64,000 bases of DNA from Lophius americanus. Its lineage: Eukaryota > Chordata > Actinopteri > Lophiiformes > Lophiidae. Made by a program: the position numbers and the translations under genes. This document shows, piece by piece, positions 57,365-64,000 of the stretch. Every line of letters begins with the position of its first letter. Position 1 is the stretch's first letter. The stretch is from assembly GCA_037951165.1 (NCBI GenBank), contig JBBDHG010000028.1, forward strand, positions 7,497,001 through 7,561,000. Reading direction: 5' to 3'. The notes beneath the pieces are model-generated. The model did no database searches. It was not told where the DNA came from and was given only the letters and a program-made list of their open reading frames with translations.

Positions 57365-57780
57365 TTGTTCTTCATTTCCTTAGTCCTTCTTAGTGTAGTC
57401 TTTCTACATTTCACTTGTGTTCCTTTTCCCTCTCTGTGTCTGTCCTGTGATTCTAATCTCCCCTTGTGTGATTGTTCATTATGTTCATCTGTGTTTTCCC
57501 TCCAGCTGTGTCTCATTGTCTTGTTATATAAGTGTATTTAGTCTGTCTTCATCTTTCCTTCTGTGCAAGTTCATTGTTTGATGTTCCCCTGTGTCATCAC
57601 ATTTCACGTAAGTTGTTTCCTAGCGTTTTCGTTATTCACTATTTGCAGCCATGCTCTTTCCTCGTTCCTTATTTTGATTTAATTCCATATTTCAACTGCA
57701 CCTGTTCTGCCTTCGCTGTCTTGTGTCTGCACCTGGGTCCAAACTTTGCCCCAACGAAAGTCCCTTACAATGTCCTCCTG
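57365..57780 (+). repeat. LTR-like or SINE-like dispersed repeat, copy 2
   Basis: CACTTGTGTTCCTTTTCCCT, GTGTTTTCCCTCCAGCTGTG, TCTCATTGTCTTGTTATATA followed by AGTGTATTTAGTCTGTC, TTCTGTGCAAGTTCATTG, and TGTCTGCACCTGGGTCC near the end. Order and content match 34028-34390. Confidence 0.6.
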
Positions 57781-57959
57781 AAGATCAAACCGAGCATCGG
57801 ATCGGGGAACAAAGGTTATTTAAGTGACTTCGATCGTGGCCTGGTCGATGGTGCCAGACAGGATGGTCTAAGTATTTCATTAACTGCTGATCTACTTGAA
57901 TATACACGCATAACCAATTCTTGGGTTTTCTGAGAATAGTTTCCGAAAAAGAGAAAATA

Positions 57960-58108
57960 TCTATACACATATATAGATATATACATATAGATATATAGAT
58001 ATATACATATATATATATAGATATATAGATATACACATATAGATATATAGATATACACATATATAAATAAATAAATAAATAAAATATATATAAATCTATC
58101 TATATATG

Positions 58109-58139
<31 letters not shown>

Positions 58140-58170
58140 ATATATGTATATATATATATGTGTATATATA
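57960..58170. repeat. TA-rich simple repeat tract
   Basis: ATATACATATAGATATATAG variants and AAATAAATAAATAAAT, expanded within the rearranged Tc1 copy. It generates a Tyr/Ile-rich spurious frame of 133 aa on the minus strand. Confidence 0.85.
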
Positions 58171-58222
58171 TGACAGGAGAGGCACCTGACAGGAGAGGCA
58201 CCTGACAGGAAAGGCACCTGAT
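58171..58222. repeat. Three 16-bp tandem copies
   Basis: GGCACCTGACAGGAGA-type units repeated three times at the inner end of the inverted Tc1 part; the unit derives from transposase sequence (minus-strand GTGCC-CTCCTGTCAG region). Confidence 0.85.
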
Positions 58223-58450
58223 GCAGTGTCCTGCTGCTGTGGCAGGAAGCTTCAAGGTTCGACGTGTTGGGCGTTCAGAGATGCTCTTCTGCATACGTCG
58301 GTTGTAACCAATGGTTATTTGAGTTACTTTTGGCTTTCTATAAGCGCAAACCAGTCTGGACATTTCTCTCTGATTTCAGGCATCAACAAGGCATTCTGCC
58401 AAGAGAACTGTCCCTCAGATGATATTTTCTCTTTTTCGGAAACTATTCTC

Positions 58451-58457
58451 ACCACTT

Positions 58458-58527
<70 letters not shown>

Positions 58528-58556
58528 ACTTGGGATATATATATATCCCAAGTGGT
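58451..58556. repeat. (AT)n microsatellite capped by a palindrome
   Basis: ACCACTTGGG at 58451 is followed by about 30 AT units. Then a perfect 32-bp palindrome (ACCACTTGGGATATAT and its complement) occupies 58525-58556. The same 10-mer therefore occurs three times, the last inverted. Confidence 0.92.
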
Positions 58557-58830
58557 GAATATATGAATCGACTCACTCCAAATTTTCTTAACTTCCTAAC
58601 ATTTGGTACAAATTAGGCATATATGAATTGACTTGTGGAGTTCACATCACATTCTACTGCAATAGTACCATATTTTACTCACTAAGGGGAGCTTTTACAC
58701 AAAAAACTGTTCTTTGGACATAACTTCACATTTTATTTTAGGAGTTCAATGAGGGGGAATTCTTGTACAACACAGGGGATTGGGGGCTTTTCGGAAATAC
58801 CTTTGCTGCCGGGGACAACAGCGTGAGCCC
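58556..58830 (-). repeat. Family A dispersed repeat, copy 14
   Basis: GGTACAAATTAGGCATATAT, CATATTTTACTCACTAAGGG (58669), GGAGTTCAATGAGGGGGAAT, TTGTACAACACAGGGGATTG, GGGGCTTTTCGGAAATACCT with the left end GCTGCCGGGGACAACAGCGT. The left terminal motif CGAAAAG is well preserved. One full and one partial unit. Confidence 0.83.
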
Positions 58831-58834
58831 AATT

Positions 58835-61330
58835 CTAATTCTAAAGTCTATTTTATGGACCTGCAGTGGCTGTATGTGGAGTGGGATAAAAACTCACAGG
58901 CCCTGACTTTCTAAACCAGTCCTTCCTCTCAATACTCATCCATTGCTTTGAAAATTATGGGGATGATCTCCAAAATCTTTCTCAGGAGCAAAAGGCAAAC
59001 AGTCATAGTTCCTTTTTTAATTTTGCAGTTATACCTCTTCTATACTCAATTTGGAAACTTAACTAGCCTGATTGATAAAACAAAAAAATAAACGTAAGCT
59101 GCAGTTTGTGTTAATTGAGTAAATACTGCATTGCCTAATGGTGAAATCAGAGTGAGTACCTTCATAAGACTGGATGACCTTTGTGTATCTGGAGGTCAAA
59201 GCCAAATGAGAAGTTGTGTTGTTTCCTCCTCTTTCCACTGTCTCATCTCAAATTGCCTCCATGATTTATGGATAAAGGTAGACACAAGCAAAGACTGAAA
59301 CTAATCACTCTCTTGAGCTCTCACTCCACATCACTATCCACATGAAACACAACGAAACACGGCCTCTCACACATCTCCTGCAGTTTTACCTTCAATAAAG
59401 CACTAATGATGAAAGAACCAATTTCACCGTTGCTGAAAGCAATGACAGATAAACCATAAAACGTGTTCGTCAGTGTCAATGTGAGGAGCCAGATAAGAAT
59501 CCATCTGATAGCTGGCTATCAGATGGATTCTGATAGCCAGCTGCCTGAAGGGCTAATGGACCAGGAGCCATACATGTTCGGATTGAGAGACAGACGAACA
59601 AGCTGACTGGAAAACTGTAGGATGCTTCAGAGAGGATGAGAGCTAACCCCCAGGGAACAGCTAAGAAGCACAGTGGATAACTTAAACGTGAGACTATAAA
59701 ATATCTAAAATGATATTATGACAAAATACATTACAGTTATTGCCAGAAACAATTAAAATAACATTGCAAATGTAAAGAAAGTATTTAATGCTGCCTAGAA
59801 TATTTCCCCTGTAGACATTGACAGTGATATGACATGACTTGATGCAAGCATTTAAGATCTTTTCTATTCCTGGAAGTTTTAAAAATATGTGACAAAATAT
59901 TAGAAAAACAAAGAAAACTTGAAGAGACAGATGAAAACTCACTTCCCTAATGTCCATGGAGGTGTAATTTTTTGCATTTCCATCATCAAAGAGTCTGAAG
60001 TCTTGGGATATTTGGGCCAGTTTTGAAGACTTTTTTTTCCTGTAGATACAATATTAAATAGTGTTCAACATTCCAATGTTTCTTTGCTTTTTCCACTACA
60101 ACCTCAGCTCTATGACATGATTGTGTTAGCTCCAATATACTGTTGAGAACCTTGAAACAGACAGAAGACGAAAGTAGGATTTGAATAGATATGTTTTTAC
60201 GATACAAATCATGCCCCAGAAACATTTTGAAGAAGGAAAATTAAGACATAGATTGCAGATGTGAAGATATAACGGTAAAATTTCGGTTAAAATGATGCTC
60301 TTTACAACTATTTACCGAAAAAGTAGAGCCTTAAGTGTTTTTCTTCTTTTTTGCTCATGTAACTTCCAAATATATTATGAACATAATTAGAACCAAACAT
60401 AATTAGAATAGCTACGTTAAAGGCCCTACAGCAATAGTTCCAAAAGAGTGCAAATTTAAGAAATAAATGTGAAACTGACCAGATCATATGACGTACAAAC
60501 AGTATACAACTACCCTTAATCTTGTCCTCGCAATTCATCGCAACAACTTTAAAATTTACAACAGAATGACAAACTGAGTATCTCTCAAATATTCACCGTC
60601 ACTGTTCATCTACCCCCTGATCCTTTCACATCATCACCATTGTGTCCATTTGGGCCAAACATCCAGGTGAATTCAGTCTGCAGATCAGTGTCTGCAGACA
60701 CAACTCCAAAATTTCCCAACTTTCCACATGTTTAATTTGTTATTTAATTTGCAATTTTAAAACATATTGTTTTAATTTGTCTTTCAAGACCATAACAAAA
60801 CTAATATAATGTTTCATGCTAGCACTTTAAGCAGAAGCTGACATCGCTGCCCCAAACGGCTTTGTTTTCCTGCTTCGAAGCTGAGAATCGTACGTGTGAA
60901 TGAACACGATAAGAGACCGGAGCATCCAGAAGGTTTATTACTAGATCAACACAGTGCCACGGCCCTCTGCATCTCTTTGAAATCTACCCTTCAGATGTTC
61001 AAACAATGTTTTTTTCACCAATCAACCCAACACCAGCACTTCTGAGCTGTAAACATTTGTCTCAGTATAGAACTGAAGGTGAATCAACTAAATGATCACC
61101 TCTGGAAGGCAGTTTTCAGATTCAGTTACTGTAAATTGTTCTGGAGAGTGTATTTTCTAACAATGCGCATGATACACCAGCAGACAAATAAGGAACCTCT
61201 GTCCCTAACAACTCCTGACAATTCATTCCCCATCCTCAATAGTTATTTACGGCTAACTGCCAACTGCCAACAACTCTCTATGTACCAACCTCCTACCGGA
61301 GGGAAAAAAAAAATCCCTAACTCTCCACCA
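58835..61330. other. No recognisable gene; one compound hairpin
   Basis: About 2.5 kb of AT-rich unique sequence. Minus frames of 87, 79 and 76 aa show no domain. The exception is the inverted repeat at 59496-59542 described separately. Confidence 0.5.
59496..59542. repeat. Compound hairpin, 16-bp arms
   Basis: AGAATCCATCTGATAG, loop CTGG, and its exact complement span 59496-59531. A second perfect inverted repeat (AGCTGGCTATCA with TGATAGCCAGCT, 59510-59542) shares the central bases. Confidence 0.93.
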
Positions 61331-61334
61331 GCCA

Positions 61335-61420
61335 TTGTGAACTGAAGAAGCCTCTTGGATGAGAGGTGAAATGTTTTCAAGCCAAAACACAAGTCCAATT
61401 GCTTTGGATACACCCCACAT
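61335..61420 (+). ncRNA. Repeat with hammerhead-like core, copy 1
   Basis: CTGAAGA (fits CUGANGA) at 61340, a stem CCTCT tggatg AGAGG, then GAAA, followed by a second stem TGTTTT caagcc AAAACA. This is the order of a type I hammerhead core, stem II and stem III. It continues CAAGTCCAATTGCTTTGGAT, known to me from a common teleost repeat. Whether the cleavage site pairs correctly cannot be settled by eye; self-cleavage activity is only a possibility. Confidence 0.4.
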
Positions 61421-61424
61421 AGAT

Positions 61425-61645
61425 TTTTTTTTCTAATTCATTCTTTATTTCTCTTTGTCTGTGGGATACATTTTCAATATTGAATAAATAAAAATTATTG
61501 TAATGAATTGTTTTGCAAACTAACGCTTATCTAAACACATCAAAACATTGTTAAATATCTGAGCAGCCCTCTTTTTTTTAATTCATATTAAAAGAGGGAA
61601 AGTTGTGAATAGTCATGACAAACTCTATCTATATCTTCATCATTT
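61425..61645. other. No recognisable gene
   Basis: AT-rich anonymous sequence. Confidence 0.4.
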
Positions 61646-61649
61646 TTTT

Positions 61650-61810
61650 TTATACCTCTGCCAAGGAGGTTATGCTTTCACTCCTGTGTGTTAGGGTTAG
61701 GGTTAGGGTTGTTTGCCTGTTAGTGAGGTTAAGGAAAAACCACAGGAGAGATTTGCATGGAATCTTTACCAAGAGGTAAGTTTTGTCATATCCTAGATGT
61801 GATACAATTT
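61650..61810 (+). repeat. Dispersed repeat (CAAGGAGGTTATG type)
   Basis: ATACCTCTGCCAAGGAGGTT, ATGCTTTCACTCC, then AGGAAAAACCACAGGAGAGA followed by TTTGCATGGAATCTTTACCA match the widespread fish repeat CCAAGGAGGTTATG...GGAAAAACTAC...GATTTTCATGAAACTTGG. The usual GTTTGTTTGTTAGCAGGATTAC part holds a TTAGGG run instead. Confidence 0.6.
61691..61710. repeat. (TTAGGG)n, just over three units
   Basis: Perfect telomere-type hexamers inside the dispersed repeat at 61650. Short enough to have arisen by local slippage. Confidence 0.85.
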
Positions 61811-61814
61811 GGAT

Positions 61815-62310
61815 GATTTTATATGTTTGGCAGCATTTAAAATACATTAAAATAATAAACTGTTTGGATTAGTGACGTCACAATATGGCTATTGCTGCCT
61901 GGTCCTTTGGGGGTGGGGTTTGGGGCACAATTGGCTGAACAGAGATAAAGAAGTGGAAGGGTGCAGGAGACAACCTACTACAAAGTATTTGAGAGATACT
62001 CAGGGAGTTTGTTGGAGTTGTCGGGAGATTTAGAGGCTGGCCCTAACTCAGACAACATTTAAACCCATAGGTAGTGACTGCAAAAACCTCTCAAACAGGA
62101 TTTTAATCATGTATCATAACATAAAGATAGGACATAAATTTTAAGTACTTATCATGAATATGGTATCTCGTATTGATATATGCATTAGCAATTATCGTGT
62201 ATTATCATCAGTATGGTAATGAAATGAGTGACCATTTTGATGGCAACAATAGTGACCCGGTAACAGTCCATCTAGATACACACGTCCGAATATGTATAGA
62301 TAATTCCTGC
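61815..62310. other. No recognisable gene
   Basis: Anonymous sequence with no coding motif. Confidence 0.4.
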
Positions 62311-62314
62311 AAAC

Positions 62315-62410
62315 AGAACTGAAGAAGACTCCTGGATGAGAGATGAAAAGTCTTCTTGCCTGATCAGAAGTTCAGTGTGTATGGATTTGACCCACAAGGA
62401 TAATTCCTGT
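62315..62410 (+). ncRNA. Repeat with hammerhead-like core, copy 2
   Basis: CTGAAGA, a weaker stem around CTCCTGGATGAGAG, GAAA, then CTTCT...AGAAG as a third stem. Same order and spacing as 61335-61420 over about 45 bp, but stem II is damaged and flanking sequence differs. Confidence 0.35.
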
Positions 62411-62414
62411 GATT

Positions 62415-62795
62415 CCAAAACACTTAGTATATCGGCCAAATGCTGCAGAATGTGTAAAACAAAGCTTTTCCAGCCCAATTGATGTATTCCTAATAATGTA
62501 TTGACCACCCGAAGAGAGATCACCATCTGACTGTCAAACCTCTTCTCCACCCAAACCAAGGACAAGCAACTATATCTGATTATGGATGAGCTTCTTACTT
62601 TCTATGGGATCCTTATAACAGCTTTTTCAGGAAGACATGCGTCATAGTCACTCAACAGTGATGTACACATGAAAGCATTTAAGATGTAATGCAGTTAAAC
62701 CTCTTTGATGAAATAATGGTCTCAGTTCGTTTGGTTGACAACACAAAGGCCACACATTTTTTAAGGTCAGGCCAATCTTCTCTGAACGCAATCAG
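62415..62795. other. No recognisable gene
   Basis: Anonymous; the 97-aa minus frame at 62272-62565 overlaps the hammerhead-like repeat and has no domain. Confidence 0.4.
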
Positions 62796-62799
62796 TCAT

Positions 62800-62970
62800 A
62801 CAAAGTCATGTCATTTTCCGGAATATCTGGCAGAGGCAGGAATGAGAGAAATATCCCACATTTGACATTCAGCTTTCAGAGAGAGGAGTTAGCGCACATT
62901 AACAACGCCAGATTAGTTGATTAGTGTAGCATTAAATACGTGCTTTTTATAACGGGAGAAAATGGAAGAT
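62800..62970. promoter_or_regulatory. Possible conserved non-coding block
   Basis: Unique sequence with GCGCACATTAACAACGCCAG, ATTAGTTGATTAGTGTAGCA and TTTTATAACGGG. No repeat or coding match; weak assignment. Confidence 0.18.
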
Positions 62971-62974
62971 AGGC

Positions 62975-63520
62975 AGCAATCGATAACATATACACACACA
63001 AATATATGACATAAACCAGTTGATAACTTATAATCAGGGTTATATTATCTGTCAACTCAATGAAAGATTTTGTAGTGGAAGAATTGTGAAGATGACTTTA
63101 GTATCATGCTTATTGTTGTGGGTCAGATTCTAACTGCGATAACTGTCACTTATCTTTCCGGGCTGCCTGTCAGAAATGGTCGCATTGAACAGGTTTTATC
63201 TGTGCTGATTACATGTCTTCTAGTATCTATAACACTGATGTTAGAGCGCGAATCAAGATATGATTTTCCTCCTTGAAATCATGATACGAAAATCAAATTA
63301 CGACATCCCCCTTTCTATGTTTATTTAATCTTTTGCTTTTTTCTCAAGATAGGACTGATGTTTGACAAAATGGATGTGTGTGCTGTAGTATACATTTGGA
63401 GAGTCACGTGATTAAGAAATATTTTTAATGAAATTCAAATGTATTTTGGTGGATGAGTAAATCAATAAATAGATAAACATTATGAAATCTCCATCTAACC
63501 CGGCTATGAAGGGATGAGAA
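62975..63520. other. No recognisable gene
   Basis: AT-rich anonymous sequence. Confidence 0.4.
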
Positions 63521-63524
63521 ATCA

Positions 63525-63740
63525 GTGTATTTCTAGAGCCAAGCCCCCATAAAGGGCGAGGGTTGTCAGGAAGGGCATCCGCCGTAAAAGCTATACCAAA
63601 TCAACATGCGGAACACTGATTTCCAAACCAGATCTGTTGGGATCAGGGTTAAAGAATATGGTAACTATGGATGGAAACAGATTATCGGCTGTGTGGTGAC
63701 CCCGAAAAGTAACAAGTGAAAGAATAAGAATAAGAAGACA
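63525..63740 (+). mobile_element. Second short element made of both LINE ends
   Basis: GGGTTGTCAGGAAGGGCATC, CGCCGTAAAAGCTATACC and AATCAACATGCGGAACAC (5' UTR of the RTE-like LINE) are followed after about 80 bp by CTGTGTGGTGACCCCGAAAA and GTAACAAGTGAAAGAATAAG (its 3' end). Parallel to 48200-48475, with a similarly placed junction. Confidence 0.7.
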
Positions 63741-63754
63741 GTCAACAGCTCTTT

Positions 63755-64000
63755 TATTGGTCAAAATGTGGAGGTCTGTGAGACCCTCCATGGATCTGCT
63801 TCCTTAGACCATCACTGACCCAACAAAACCTGGTCCTGCTGGATGATGCTATAGCCAGCATAACGTTCACCACAGCGTCTCTAGACTCAAAGACTGTCAC
63901 ATAAGCTCAGTGTGAGCCTGCTGTCATCTGTCATGAGAACGAGGCAGCAATGGCATCGTGGCGTTCTCTGAACTTCACTCCAGCTGCATGGTGCTGCACA
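63755..64000 (-). mobile_element. Mariner/Tc1-superfamily transposase fragment
   Basis: On the minus strand LMTDDSRLTLSLCDS at about 63930-63890 corresponds to the family FTDESRFTLSTCD, which carries the first catalytic aspartate. It is followed by degraded ERVWRRRGERYA-type sequence and, near 63815, GSVMV (family GGGSVMVWGGIS). Runs off the window on the right. Frameshifted. A third Tc1/mariner lineage, different from 6950, 9400 and 57790. Confidence 0.72.

Larger units (their letters stand above)
57790..58451. mobile_element. Tc1-like transposon with inverted middle part
   Basis: The transposase start is on the plus strand: LSDFDRGLVDGARQDGLSIS then LTADLLEYTRI at 57815-57905, the helix-turn-helix part of Tc1-type transposases (family FDRG.VVGAR.AGLSIS.TA.LLG). 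At 57931-57961 the coding sequence reaches a segment (family EWSEKEKISS) that occurs again, exactly inverted, at 58421-58451. From there the next part of the transposase reads on the minus strand: FSWQNALLMPEIREKCPDW, VTQITIGYNRRMQKSISERP, TRRTLKLPATAAGHCI down to about 58170. Between the two lies a TA-rich tract. The DDE catalytic half is missing. The structure indicates an inversion with duplicated breakpoint sequence. Confidence 0.85.

Noticed and set aside
57816..58217. 133-aa Tyr/Ile-rich minus-strand frame
   Set aside because: Produced by the TA-rich tract within the rearranged Tc1 element.

Overview
The window looks like nuclear DNA from a ray-finned (teleost) fish. I infer this from the mobile-element mix: L2/Maui-like, Rex1-like, RTE-like and L1-like non-LTR retrotransposons, several Tc1/mariner remnants, a tRNA-headed SINE-like repeat, and many short AT-rich dispersed repeats and microsatellites. 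There is no bacterial-type gene organisation. I found no host protein-coding exon, rRNA or canonical tRNA gene that I can support. Nearly every long reading frame is a broken transposon, a low-complexity frame or chance. The window is best read as a gene desert or a very long intron.

Layout. 1-110: tail of a LINE. 1275-3562: L2-like LINE with its RT core deleted. 3600-4060: first copy of an abundant dispersed family, here called family A. 6950-7680 and 9400-9830: two unrelated Tc1 remnants. 10730-11155: tRNA-headed dispersed repeat. 12060-12380: possible conserved non-coding block. 15557-18735: three family A copies among microsatellites. 19185-20030: Rex1-like LINE (minus). 20810-21330: two LINE tails (minus). 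21730-22155: family A. 22985-25905: three LINE fragments end to end on the minus strand. 25910-26200: minisatellite. 28440-30170: RTE-like LINE (plus). 30730-31745: another LINE 3' end. 33205-33635, 36270-36835, 39245-39500 and 40545-40860: family A (minus). 34028-34390: LTR-like repeat. 35427-36061: MITE with clear terminal inverted repeats. 41690-42760: LINE RT (minus). 45535-46125: family A. 48200-48475 and 63525-63740: short elements made of the two ends of the RTE-like LINE. 51640-52640: L1-like LINE. 54850-55680: LINE C-terminus. 57790-58451: Tc1 copy with part of it inverted. 61335-61420 and 62315-62410: repeats with a hammerhead-ribozyme-like core. 63755-64000: another mariner/Tc1 transposase (minus).

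The genes do not work together as a system; they are independent decayed insertions, often nested. The points that stand out are: family A (about 14 copies, with an internal unit of about 120-160 bp present in varying number); an excess of near-perfect short hairpins with 13-18 bp arms, several inside transposon code, suggesting recent template-switch mutations or an assembly artefact; a Tc1 element whose middle is inverted between perfect 31-bp inverted copies; the hammerhead-like motifs; and several anonymous blocks whose composition resembles developmental enhancers. All assignments were made by eye from translated motifs and need database confirmation.
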